DNA of 64,000 bases from Pontiella sulfatireligans. GTDB lineage: Bacteria > Verrucomicrobiota > Kiritimatiellia > Kiritimatiellales > Pontiellaceae. How positions within the stretch are numbered: the first letter of the stretch is position 1; every line of letters starts with the position of its first letter. Below are positions 52,001-59,341 of this stretch, one piece after another. The notes beneath the pieces were generated by a model. The model searched no databases. It worked only from the letters and a program-made list of their open reading frames with translations, and was not told the DNA's origin. The translations under genes and the position numbers were made by a program. Where the stretch lies: assembly GCF_900890705.1 (NCBI RefSeq), contig NZ_CAAHFH010000002.1, positions 806,001 through 870,000 on the forward strand, in the 5' to 3' direction.

Positions 52001-52127
52001 TGACGATTTCGAGATCCGCTTCCGCCCCCCGACCAGTGGAAACCAGCATTCCCGACACTAAACCGACAAAACAGAAAATCCGGACAACCGCATGAGAAGC
52101 GATGTAGATGTATGATTTTGCATTCAT
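49047..52127 (-). CDS. Large exported protein with CARDB, fibronectin III and PPC-like domains
   Basis: 1026 aa with a strong AGGAGG ribosome-binding site and a signal peptide (hydrophobic stretch VVRIFCFVGLVSGMLVS, cleaved near GRGAEA). Residues 35-400 hold three CARDB-like beta-sandwiches (for example ADLEIVSVACEAQ, WDLELLAVDAEDGPLYKNHP, TDLVLEEIMAPDVDVVAGHD). A fourth, diverged sandwich follows. Two pre-peptidase-C-like domains (around GPGLQYDDDWYGCYVD and GAGIQADDDWYRLVLQPVGY) flank a fibronectin type III module (PFAPINVVAQTGSASGTIDL). The last part has an ASPM/SPD-2/Hydin-like segment (VIDVSPGSFDFGRLEAGQSS) and a C-terminus AEYYILTNMDLASDSW ... NMFYRLGVD of the PVC type. A matrix or adhesion role is likely; no catalytic site is visible. 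Confidence 0.82.
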   Translation of the reverse strand: MNAKSYIYIASHAVVRIFCFVGLVSGMLVSTGRGAEADLEIVSVACEAQRHLNGSKLAFEVAVSNNGPDWCIDWTLHVHASADPIITAADPLLGSIELNWIQPFTMDTISPGSFTPAIIAEGNYYVGVRSEYADDPVALNNTGFDPITVRFCDRWDLELLAVDAEDGPLYKNHPFQVTIQLKNNGPGDVELETIKFYASHDPDIDIYNDILIGEANCPAIPPGEEYEFVGTACLPWMRLSGDYFIGADVGASEEVADLVPVSFSYPTDLVLEEIMAPDVDVVAGHDLLAGFRIRNQGSLDALQHRLSLYLSSDTLITDDDIDLGGYSTWHDLPAGATTSDVCIVTVPVDTPPGEYYLGGIVDLSHEEQTPADNAAYDASPRISVLAAPELELAAATTTDVPAAVGANLELDCEVVHVAGGAIPEYTVAVSLAEWSLWLDYTLAYSCIRGPVSSGQVDAVSLSVPVPGWVTYADYVVKVAIEYDRTGGDGSDSITIFPVRFFADDVYEGDSIQNDIIQYSYLWPSNSLGGALSNIDGPGLQYDDDWYGCYVDTALGGQLVVTCSYEQAEGVLDLSVYEYSEAGQTGYVVGASTESVVLNVPSNGWYFLKVSGSNMGIEYDLSYTNRPPLPFAPINVVAQTGSASGTIDLSWDSCAGATGYTIHYDDGYIYPPFDPADDGTPASGSDVGGVTNGVITHLSPEQFYHLAVKAYNANGESEFSAMVSARAGAAIAKDDAYEKNNSLDTAWYPGSPWPGIPLSDFSGAGIQADDDWYRLVLQPVGYEHLTVTAAFVRVEGDIMLDLYDDQTNLVATSVGAHDMEFIDVVCPAPGNYFLKVWGEHAGNSYNLIWNNVWVDSKPVIDVSPGSFDFGRLEAGQSSNTVFTIRNDGGGTLTGNASVSSPLSILSSTAFSLVHSQTQDFLVRFSAGSIGVFTNDLVFSGAYGTACQVTGRSGAPRPHIKNFKILSPKEAVIEWDGVKGAEYYILTNMDLASDSWSILQYGIPGAVFNSETSKVFSATNMFYRLGVD

Positions 52128-52222
52128 GACACCTCCTATTTATCAACCTGATCCCGGGTTTTCCTTACACCCGGACCAATGAGCCGTCAACCCAGATATT
52201 AGCTTTAATTACGCAGAAAAAT

Positions 52223-52579
52223 ATGACTGTTCTGGTAAGGAATCCCTGTTTCTCCCATAGCCAAAGAATCAATGTGGAACACACAAAAGAACAACGCCGA
52301 CAAGATTACCCGGTGCAAGGAATAAGCCCCGACGAGTGGAGCACAGTGGAAGTCAACCAACACATCCTGCTCGTGAACGGCACCATTATCAAAAACACCT
52401 ACGATGGCACCGAAACCGATATCTTTACGATGGCCGAGGCCATCGACGGATTGAAGGAAGGCGGCAAATTCCTCTTCGTCGTTCCGCCCGACCTCGCCTG
52501 GGGCAAGCGCGACGACGGCAACAAAATCGGCCCCCACGCCGCGCTGATCTTCGATATCCGCCTAGAGAAGGTTACGTGA
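52223..52579 (+). pseudogene. Truncated copy of the FKBP-like gene
   Basis: From about 52323 to the stop the frame reads SPDEWSTVEVNQHILLVNGT onward, nearly identical to the gene at 48595-49029, including the LEKV ending. The first 55 residues of the parent are missing and replaced by unrelated sequence starting MTVLVRNPCFSHSQRINVEH. Seven residues (LALMKEG) are deleted between two GAAGGA words. The open frame from ATG 52223 has no visible Shine-Dalgarno. It is best seen as a duplication product that lost its N-terminus, though expression cannot be excluded. Confidence 0.7.
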
Positions 52580-52761
52580 GACGTGAGCGCGTGAGCGCGT
52601 GAGAATCGTTTCCCAATGGCAGGAATCCCACAAGAATAATCACGGCTCAATCGTCACTCTTTACAATCGGCACGGTTCATCGTCACTTTTCACTTAATAG
52701 TCTTCCCGCGGACGCCGCTTTTCGGTATACAGATTGGCTTTTTGCACGACTCAGAATTTGT

Positions 52762-54654
52762 ATGCCCCTAACTGTAAACCACAACGCCAAAATTGATATG
52801 CAGAACCCGTTGGAAGCCAACGGGGCAGACCCGTTTTCTGCTCGGGCGGTGCGCTCGTTCATGTCAAGAATCGGCAGCAGTCTGCTCTCCGCAACCGGCT
52901 TTGAGCCGGCCGAGGCGGACGAAGAGATCGAGGATTATGTGGACCCCGCGGAAGAAGCCGCCGAGGAGCAGCGCCTGCAACGCGAGCAACAGCTGGCCGA
53001 CTGGCGGACCGAATTTCGATCCGCCCTCCACCAACGCCAAGTCCGCCAGGAAGCCTTCGCTAAAGCCAGAGCAGCCGCCAAGGAACGCGTACTAGCCGAA
53101 GCCCACACCATTCGCCAGAAACTGCATGCATCGGACAACGAACCCGCCCCCGCCACACGGGTCGTCGAGCCGGAACCGATCCAACTGGCCGAGCCCGAAC
53201 CGGTAGAGCACGAGACGTTTCAGCCGGAGCCGGCTTCCTCTGAAGCCTATGCATTGCCCGGCACCGAGCTATTCGAAAAACCGGAAACCAACGAAATCAT
53301 CTTTATCAACGCTGAAGAGCTCGAACAGCAAAAGCGCGCCGTTCAGGACACGCTCGACAACTTTGCGGTCGACGCCACGGTCTGGGACGCCATCGTTGGC
53401 CCGCGCGTAACGCAGCTACGGCTCAAGCCCGGCCTCGGCGTACGCGTAGAGTCCATCAGCTCGCTGAGCAACAACCTTGCGCTGGCGCTGGCGGCTGAAA
53501 GCCTTCGCATCCAGGCACCGATTCCCGGCATGCCCTACGTCGGCATCGAAATCCCCAACGGCAACACCGCCCCGCTCAACCTCGGACTGATGATGCGCTC
53601 CGAAGCGTGGCAAAAAACCAAGGCAGCCATTCCGCTCATGCTGGGCATGGAGCTCGGTGGCGGCCTGTGCATCACCGACCTCTCCGCCGCCCCGCACATA
53701 CTCATTGCCGGCGCAACGGGCAGCGGCAAATCCGTCTGCATGAACACCATTCTGATGTGCTTGGCCAACCGCTTTACGCCCGACGAGCTGGAGCTGATCC
53801 TGATTGACCCAAAGCGCGTTGAATTCGGCGCCTACGAAAAACTTCCCCACCTCGTCCGGCCAGTGATCACCGAGCCCAAGCTGGTGGTGCCCGCCCTGCA
53901 GTGGGCCGTACGCGAAATGGAAGAACGCTACAAAACCATGGCCTCTGTCAGCGCGCGCAACATTGCCGGCTACAACGAAAAAATGGACGAGTTCGGCCTC
54001 AAGCGCATGCCCTTCCTCGTCATCATTATCGACGAGCTGGCGGACATCATGCTGACCACCGGCGCCGAAGTGGAAACCTCGCTCGCGCGCATTGCCCAGC
54101 TTTCCCGCGCCGTCGGCATTCATACGATCATTGCCACCCAGCGCCCGAGCGTGAACGTCATCACCGGCATGATTAAGGCCAACTTCCCAACGCGCATCGC
54201 CTTCAAGGTTTCGTCGCAGATCGACTCGCGCACCATCCTCGACGGGCGCGGCGCGGAAACGCTGCGCGGCAAAGGCGACATGCTCTTCAGCCCGCCCGGC
54301 ATCGGCGTGCTGCAACGCGTTCAAGGCCCGTGGGTCACCGATGCAGAAATCGCGCGCATCGCGGGGCATTGCGCCGAACAGCGCGAGCAGCGGTTCAAGA
54401 CTTCCATCACCGACCTCTCCCCCTGCGAGGGCGACGACAGCCACGCGCTGCGCGAAGCCGAAGAGGCCGATCCGCTGCTCGATCAAGCAATTGAAATTAT
54501 TTTGCGCGACCAACGCGCTTCAACCTCCTATATTCAGCGCTGTCTTCGCGTTGGCTACAATCGCGCGGCCAACCTGATTGAAGAGCTGGAAGCAAAAGGC
54601 ATCCTCGGCCCGCAAATCGGCAACACCCCGAGAGAGATATTGATTGAACGCTGA
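52762..54654 (+). CDS. ftsK: FtsK/SpoIIIE-family DNA translocase lacking membrane helices
   Basis: 630 aa. The C-terminal 410 residues are a full FtsK motor. The alpha subdomain is at about 205-290 (VGPRVTQLRLKPGLGVRVES). Then come Walker A GATGSGKSVCMN (about 314), LILIDPKRVEFGAYEKLPHL, Walker B VIIIDELADIM, ATQRPSVNVITGMIKANFPT, and the DGRGAETLRGKGDMLF loop. The winged-helix gamma domain is at residues 568-630 (YIQRCLRVGYNRAANLIEEL). The N-terminal 200 residues are acidic, Ala/Glu-rich and probably disordered, with no transmembrane segments where classical FtsK has four. It should pump DNA during chromosome segregation but must reach the septum by another route. It lies in a run of co-directional genes with an LRV protein and two small proteins. 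No strong ribosome-binding site is visible. Confidence 0.92.
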   Translation: MPLTVNHNAKIDMQNPLEANGADPFSARAVRSFMSRIGSSLLSATGFEPAEADEEIEDYVDPAEEAAEEQRLQREQQLADWRTEFRSALHQRQVRQEAFAKARAAAKERVLAEAHTIRQKLHASDNEPAPATRVVEPEPIQLAEPEPVEHETFQPEPASSEAYALPGTELFEKPETNEIIFINAEELEQQKRAVQDTLDNFAVDATVWDAIVGPRVTQLRLKPGLGVRVESISSLSNNLALALAAESLRIQAPIPGMPYVGIEIPNGNTAPLNLGLMMRSEAWQKTKAAIPLMLGMELGGGLCITDLSAAPHILIAGATGSGKSVCMNTILMCLANRFTPDELELILIDPKRVEFGAYEKLPHLVRPVITEPKLVVPALQWAVREMEERYKTMASVSARNIAGYNEKMDEFGLKRMPFLVIIIDELADIMLTTGAEVETSLARIAQLSRAVGIHTIIATQRPSVNVITGMIKANFPTRIAFKVSSQIDSRTILDGRGAETLRGKGDMLFSPPGIGVLQRVQGPWVTDAEIARIAGHCAEQREQRFKTSITDLSPCEGDDSHALREAEEADPLLDQAIEIILRDQRASTSYIQRCLRVGYNRAANLIEELEAKGILGPQIGNTPREILIER

Positions 54655-54713
54655 AACCTGAAACTTGAAACCTGAATTTTTGAATACGTAATACGCAGTA
54701 CGAAATACGCCCT

Positions 54714-56168
54714 ATGCCCGCACAGATTGAAAAAGACGAATTGCTCAAAGCCCTCCGCAAGGACGGGCCGCGCAAGGTTGTGCAGCAATACCGCCACAAC
54801 CTGCTGCCGAGCCGCGTGCTGATCGATCTCTACAGCGAACACCCTGAACGCGACGTGCTGCTCTTTTTGGCGCTCTACCCCACCGTGCCGAGCCAGGTGC
54901 TCGAAGATTTGGGCGATGCCTGCCCCGACCCAGAAATCCAGGCCGCCGTGGCAACCAATCCGCGTTGCACTCACTTGTTGCTCGTGCGGATGGCCCGCGA
55001 TGGCGGCGCACCGGTTCGCGCCGCGCTGGCCGCCAACAAACTGCAGAACACCAAGATTACCGCCAAGCTGCTAAACGATCCCGATCTATTTGTCCGCGCA
55101 TCACTGGCGGGAAACGGCTCCATCACGGCGACCTACCGCACCGCCCTCGCGCTCGACCCCGAACCGGCCGTGCGCACGGCTCTCGCCGGAACGGCCAAGC
55201 TGCCGCCGGAACTGGTTCACACGCTTTCCTCGGACGAGAGCGCCGTGGTGCGCGCTAATTTATATGCCTACGGCAAAGTCGATGCGGATACCCTCTTGGG
55301 CTGGGCGCAGTCGGACGACCCCGAAGCCCAGCGCATGATGCTCAACCGGAACAAGCTCAGCCCAGAGATTGTAAAGGCGCTGAGCCTCAGTCCAGACCCT
55401 GTCGTGCAGAAAACCATCCTGCCGCTGTACGAACCCACCCCGCAGGAGCTGCTGGCCAAAGCCGAGTCGGAAAACGAAGCGTTGCGCTCCGAAGCCGCAC
55501 GGCACGAAAAGCTACCAGCAGAAATCCAGCATCTTTTAGCCACCGACCCACTGGCGGAAGTCCGCGCCGCCTTGGCGGGCAATCCGGCCATCGAAGAAGA
55601 AGTGGCACTCTGCATTGCTGCTTCAAACGATCCCATCGCCTGCAAAGCGCTGGCCGGAAATCCGCAACTTCCAGAATCGGCAAAAACCGAACTCTGCCAC
55701 CACGAGGCAGATGAGGTGCGCCTGCAAATGGCCTACCGCGATGATCTGGCCGGCGAGCAGCTCGACATTCTGGCGAATCAGCACAACGACCTTAACCTGA
55801 TCGGCCATCTGGCCATGCGCGGCGTGGTCTTTGCCGGCACCAGTCCCGAGCGCCTCGAAGCGCTGCTGGTGCACAAGCGCCCGGCGTTGCGCATCTTTGC
55901 CGCCACGGCGCAACGGCTGACCCACGCACAGGTTCGCAAGCTTATGCGCGACGACTCGGCCAAGGTACGGCTGGCCCTGTGCACCAACCCCATTCTAACG
56001 CGCATGGCGCTGGAAGAACTTTCCAAGGATTGGAACAAAACGGTGGTTGCGGCCGCCCAGAAGCATCTCGAACAACTCCCGCCCGAAGGCGAAGAGGAAA
56101 ACGATTTTGACGACGAGCAGGACGAACCCAGCCTCGTTTCCCGCATTGTACGTTTCTTTACTGATTAA
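54714..56168 (+). CDS. LRV (leucine-rich repeat variant) protein
   Basis: 484 aa made almost entirely of helical repeats of about 24 residues with the LRV pattern 'D-x-x-x-x-VR-x-x-LA-x-NP-x-x-P'. Examples are DPEIQAAVATNPRCTHLLL, APVRAALAANKL, LFVRASLAGN, AEVRAALAGNPAIEEEVA and AKVRLALCTNPILTRMALEE. LRV repeats form a right-handed superhelix used for protein binding. The original LRV protein carries an iron-sulfur cluster at its N-terminus, but here no four-cysteine cluster is evident, so this is a scaffold only. The C-terminus is acidic (EEENDFDDEQDEP) and ends in an amphipathic SLVSRIVRFFTD. It is preceded by repetitive 'gaaacctgaaacttgaaacc' DNA and followed 15 bases later by a small protein. 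Confidence 0.8.
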   Translation: MPAQIEKDELLKALRKDGPRKVVQQYRHNLLPSRVLIDLYSEHPERDVLLFLALYPTVPSQVLEDLGDACPDPEIQAAVATNPRCTHLLLVRMARDGGAPVRAALAANKLQNTKITAKLLNDPDLFVRASLAGNGSITATYRTALALDPEPAVRTALAGTAKLPPELVHTLSSDESAVVRANLYAYGKVDADTLLGWAQSDDPEAQRMMLNRNKLSPEIVKALSLSPDPVVQKTILPLYEPTPQELLAKAESENEALRSEAARHEKLPAEIQHLLATDPLAEVRAALAGNPAIEEEVALCIAASNDPIACKALAGNPQLPESAKTELCHHEADEVRLQMAYRDDLAGEQLDILANQHNDLNLIGHLAMRGVVFAGTSPERLEALLVHKRPALRIFAATAQRLTHAQVRKLMRDDSAKVRLALCTNPILTRMALEELSKDWNKTVVAAAQKHLEQLPPEGEEENDFDDEQDEPSLVSRIVRFFTD

Positions 56169-56183
56169 ACGGAGGAATCCAAC

Positions 56184-56534
56184 ATGGCAAAAAAACTAGT
56201 TAAACTAACCTTTCAGGACATTGTGCTGTCGGCCGATGCGGAGACGATCCGCGAAGCCTACGAAGCGCGCCTGAAGATCGACGAACTGCTGGTGAAGCGC
56301 GAAGAGGCCTACCGCCAAATCGAGGCCATCGAGCTGCAGGTTGAAGAGCTGGTCGGCGAAGAAGGACTCTTTGTCTATCCCGAGCCGCCTGTGCCCGTTG
56401 CCGGCTTCAGCAAACCCGCACCCGCCGCGCGCCCCGCGCCGCCCAAGCCGAAGCCCGAGCCGGAAGTGCCAGAGGAAGAAGAGGCCGAGACTGAAATCGC
56501 GGAAGAAGAAACCACCGACGAAAAATCCAAATAA
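56184..56534 (+). CDS. Small coiled-coil protein with Pro/Glu-rich tail
   Basis: 116 aa with an excellent ribosome-binding site (GGAGGAAT). Residues 1-55 are helical and coiled-coil-like (AETIREAYEARLKIDELLVK then REEAYRQIEAIELQVEEL). Residues 65-116 are Pro/Ala/Lys followed by an almost purely acidic EEEEAETEIAEEE stretch. No family is recognised. The helical part resembles that of the next small protein (INQLLMEREDRLVEVFDLERQI): both have a 'LL-x-x-RE-x-x-x-x-x-x-x-x-LE/IE' pattern. They could be paralogues forming a coiled coil together. The gene follows the LRV gene by 15 bases and is co-transcribed. Confidence 0.65.
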   Translation: MAKKLVKLTFQDIVLSADAETIREAYEARLKIDELLVKREEAYRQIEAIELQVEELVGEEGLFVYPEPPVPVAGFSKPAPAARPAPPKPKPEPEVPEEEEAETEIAEEETTDEKSK

Positions 56535-56609
56535 ACACAAAGGCACTAAGCGCACAAAGGACAGCCCCATTTTTTTGTGCCACTTGGAGACCTTGGTGCC
56601 TTCGTGTTT
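56533..56609. repeat. Inverted repeat of the 'cacaaaggcactaag' type
   Basis: AAACACAAAGGCACTAAG (56533-56550) and CTTGGTGCCTTCGTGTTT (56592-56609) are inverted with two mismatches. Related phrases occur near 12950, 16775 and 17005. It sits between two genes of one apparent operon. Confidence 0.6.
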
Positions 56610-56623
56610 GAAATTCCCTATTG

Positions 56624-57031
56624 ATGAACAACATCATCCAGATTAATCAGCTTCTGATGGAGCGCGAAGACCGCTTGGTCGAGGTATTCGACCTTGAGCG
56701 GCAGATCAACGCCGTCCTGGGCCAGCCCTTTCCGCTGACTCCGCCGGATGGCCTGCCGTCGCGCCAGAAGCGGAAGAAACCCAAGCGCAAGGCCGCGTCG
56801 CAAAAAGCGGCGACGGTGCGCCTGCGCAAGCTGGATGAAGATACCGAAGACGCCTACCGGATCATCTATCTGGACGGCGAAACGGAAAAGACGGAAATCC
56901 ACACCGATCCGAAACCGCTGGCCACATTGGCCAACACAGCGCTTCCAAACATCACCGTTCAGCGCATCGAGACCGTAAAGGCCTCTCCGCCCGGGGAATG
57001 GGACTCGGTTGAAATACTGCATGCCCCCTAA
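56624..57031 (+). CDS. Small hypothetical protein with coiled coil and basic linker
   Basis: 135 aa from ATG 56624 (a TTG lies directly in front). Residues 1-35 form a helix (INQLLMEREDRLVEVFDLER) related in style to the upstream small protein. They are followed by a very basic linker (RQKRKKPKRKAASQKAA) and a small beta-rich domain of about 70 residues (YRIIYLDGETEKTEIHTDPK then LPNITVQRIETVKASP). No known family is recognised. A basic linker next to an FtsK-type translocase suggests nucleic-acid contact, but that is only inference. The gene is closed by a strong hairpin. Confidence 0.55.
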   Translation: MNNIIQINQLLMEREDRLVEVFDLERQINAVLGQPFPLTPPDGLPSRQKRKKPKRKAASQKAATVRLRKLDEDTEDAYRIIYLDGETEKTEIHTDPKPLATLANTALPNITVQRIETVKASPPGEWDSVEILHAP

Positions 57032-57036
57032 CGCAA

Positions 57037-57066
57037 TGAAGGGACGACCCAAGAGTCGTCCCTTCA
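57037..57066. terminator. Hairpin between convergent operons
   Basis: TGAAGGGACGAC / GTCGTCCCTTCA makes a perfect 12-base stem with the loop CCAAGA, six bases after the rightward stop and 23 bases from the leftward stop. T-tracts are weak, but position and strength fit a shared terminator. Confidence 0.75.
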
Positions 57067-57088
57067 CATATCTTAAGCGTTAGACACT

Positions 57089-58720
57089 CTATAGATTCCG
57101 GACATCCAGATGGGCGTCCAAGCGATCGCGCGCAACGTTCAGGGTTCGAACAAAGTCGTTTAAATAGAGCTCATTCTTGCCGCGCTTCCTCAGCGGAATA
57201 ATCACCGGTTTCGGCGAACCGGTCAGCTTGCCCGGCAGCACGGAACAGATATCCGACTTCACCATAACCCCTATGAATTCGCCACGCTCCGTCAGCAAAT
57301 AATCACCGGTCTTCGGCTTTTTCCCCTTTTGCGCCCTGACATTCAGATAGTCGCGCCCGAGCACCGGACTGATATCAACCTGTCCATATTCCTCTTCGTC
57401 GTCCGGACTGAACAGCAGCGCGGTTTGCAGGCGCTGCTCCTTCAAGCCCTGCATCGTAACCGGCACGAGAGCACCCGTTGCTTCTCCGACCGAGTGAACC
57501 AGGCAAACCTGTGGCTCAGCCGCCGGCACAATGACCGCATTCAGCGTTCCCGGCTTGGCCTCTCCAACCATCGGAGAAAGTACGCCTTTCACATCCGTGA
57601 TGCTTTCCGAAAGCCCGCCGAAGAATGAGCGCTTCAATCCCAGCTCTTTAAATTCCGCCGGAACGAGCAGAAACTGATCGAGCTTCACCAACGGCATGAC
57701 CAGCTCCTTGCTCGTTCGGAACGATTGGCCGTTGGCCGAGTTATACTCCGTATAGCTGATCTGCACCCGACGAAGCGCTTCTTCGCGCTGCACCCAGACC
57801 GACTTGGATTCTTCCTCGACGGCAGCCCGTTTCTCTTCTTGAAACTGTGCAATCTTTTCAGCATCGCCCTTTTTGCGTTCCTGCAGCGTCGCCATTGTTT
57901 CGCGCGTCTGAACCAGCTGTTCGGCCACCTGTTCGGTCTTGACCACCATTCGCTCTCGCTCTGCCATCGCCACTTGCGCCGTCGCCCGCGCCGAGGCCGC
58001 ATCCGTGCGAGCCTCCGACAGTTCGGCCTCTTGGCCAGACAGCGTTACACTCAGAGCTTCAGCCCGTTCCTCAGCCAGCAACTGTGCCGCGCGAATCGCC
58101 ATCATCTCCTGCTGCAGCGCCAAAACCTCGGAATCCTTGTCGCCCGCACTGCGTTCAGCTTCCTGTGCCAACAACTCAGCCTCCAAGGCCTTGTCTTCTG
58201 CGAGCTCCAGCCGGGCCAGAGCCGCATCGGTACGCGCTTTCGCTTCCAGCTCGCGCAGCGCCAACTCATGCGCACGAGCCTTTGCTTCGGCCTCCCGCAG
58301 TTCAAGCTCGCGCGTCCGCTCTTTCGCCAGCGCCGCCTGTTCGTTGACCAGCTCCGCTTCGCGCTTTGCCAGCGTGGCATCTGCACGCGCCCGTTCAGCC
58401 GCCAGCTCCATTGCGCGCAGCTTTTCAAGAACCTCGTCGGATTCCTCGCTTTCGCGTCCGGCCTTGGCTTCTGCAAGCGCCGCCTGATCCAGCGCCTTCT
58501 GCGCAATCGCGGAAGCCTCCTTCAGCTGAGTCTCCAGCCGAGAAATTTCATCCCGGAAGGACGCTTCGTTCCGCAGCCCTTCCTCTACCATCCGCGATAT
58601 GCCGGATGTCGGCACGGGAATATTCGCTATGGTCCCGCCTCCCGCACGCTGCCGGGCCGTCAGGGCTAAAACCGACAGCACCATGACGTCAAGCATCACT
58701 ATTAAAATTGATCGCCGCAT
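57089..58720 (-). CDS. Membrane-anchored coiled-coil protein, TolR/ExbD-like anchor
   Basis: 543 aa. A single N-terminal helix, MRRSILIVMLDVMVLSVLAL, contains one acidic residue, Asp11, placed as in the proton-pathway helix of TolR, ExbD and MotB. Residues about 45-310 are a long uninterrupted Ala/Glu/Arg-rich coiled coil (repeats of the type 'ELELREAEAKARAHELALRE'). Residues 325-543 form a folded, mostly beta domain (VSYTEYNSANG-like start, FGGLSESITDVKGVLSPMVG, LGRDYLNVRAQKGKKPKTGD) that I do not recognise and that is not OmpA-like. It lies ten bases after the TolQ-like gene. Hypothesis: stator-type force-transducing subunit whose shaft reaches the periplasm. The catalytic role is unproven. 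Confidence 0.7.
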   Translation of the reverse strand: MRRSILIVMLDVMVLSVLALTARQRAGGGTIANIPVPTSGISRMVEEGLRNEASFRDEISRLETQLKEASAIAQKALDQAALAEAKAGRESEESDEVLEKLRAMELAAERARADATLAKREAELVNEQAALAKERTRELELREAEAKARAHELALRELEAKARTDAALARLELAEDKALEAELLAQEAERSAGDKDSEVLALQQEMMAIRAAQLLAEERAEALSVTLSGQEAELSEARTDAASARATAQVAMAERERMVVKTEQVAEQLVQTRETMATLQERKKGDAEKIAQFQEEKRAAVEEESKSVWVQREEALRRVQISYTEYNSANGQSFRTSKELVMPLVKLDQFLLVPAEFKELGLKRSFFGGLSESITDVKGVLSPMVGEAKPGTLNAVIVPAAEPQVCLVHSVGEATGALVPVTMQGLKEQRLQTALLFSPDDEEEYGQVDISPVLGRDYLNVRAQKGKKPKTGDYLLTERGEFIGVMVKSDICSVLPGKLTGSPKPVIIPLRKRGKNELYLNDFVRTLNVARDRLDAHLDVRNL

Positions 58721-58730
58721 AGCCCGCTCC

Positions 58731-59246
58731 CTATTCCGCCAAAGCCGGGCTCGTCAACAATTCCTGCTTAAACGGCGTGTTGTAACCGAGCCGCAGGATA
58801 ACGGAAACAATAATCCCCATCGCCGTCGATGCATACGCAAACATTAACCCCGCATCCGGGAAGAAGGTAATCACGATAAAGCTTCCAACCGAACCGAGCA
58901 GTCCGAAATAGAGCGGCAAATCAAAATAGATGTCGATGGCTTCGAGCAGCTCCAGCTTCTTCGCGGCCCCGAAGTCTGACTTTTTCAATATTTTCATTTT
59001 CGCCAGCGCGGCAATCCATGCAAATATTTGAAGCATGGCCGAAACCAGCACCATCACCCAGGCCATCCGCTTCCCAACCTCCTGCGCAACCTCCTGCGCC
59101 TGCGCCACCATCTCCGGACTAATTGCCCCGATGCCTTCGGACGTCGGAACCTCACTCGGCTTTAATAGAAAAGAAATACCAATCGCCAGTGCGCCCGTTA
59201 GAGCCAAAACGCCTAGAAAAATAAAAAAACCTCGTAAAAACTTCAT
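58731..59246 (-). CDS. Four-helix membrane protein, TolQ/ExbB/MotA-like
   Basis: 171 aa from ATG 59246, nine bases after AGGAG. Helices lie at about 7-28, 61-82, 109-129 and 132-154. The last two carry the MotA/TolQ/ExbB pattern. LPLYFGLLGSVGSFIVITFF corresponds to 'AP-x-LGLLGTV-x-GMI-x-x-F', and FAYASTAMGIIVSVILRLGY with Asn156 corresponds to 'A-x-x-TTA-x-GL-x-x-AIP-x-x-x-x-YN'. The usual large cytoplasmic domain is reduced to about 25 residues (KILKKSDFGAAKKLELLEAI), and a periplasmic loop of about 30 residues follows helix 1. It is much smaller than ExbB or MotA. It is coupled to the gene for the Asp-anchored coiled-coil protein, the arrangement expected for an ion-driven motor pair. Confidence 0.65.
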   Translation of the reverse strand: MKFLRGFFIFLGVLALTGALAIGISFLLKPSEVPTSEGIGAISPEMVAQAQEVAQEVGKRMAWVMVLVSAMLQIFAWIAALAKMKILKKSDFGAAKKLELLEAIDIYFDLPLYFGLLGSVGSFIVITFFPDAGLMFAYASTAMGIIVSVILRLGYNTPFKQELLTSPALAE

Positions 59247-59341
59247 TTCACCCATCTCCTGTTGACGATCTATCATTATAGAAAAACCGTTGCAAGCTAT
59301 CAAGAACAGGGGCGCAAATGCAATCCGATTACCCCGCGCCT

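Noticed and set aside
53416..54513. 365-codon open frame antisense to ftsK
   Set aside because: The FtsK motor motifs are on the plus strand; the reverse frame is a shadow.
57725..58669. 314-codon open frame antisense to the coiled-coil gene
   Set aside because: It arises from the biased Ala/Glu/Arg codons of the coiled coil; the minus-strand frame continues through anchor and C-terminal domain.
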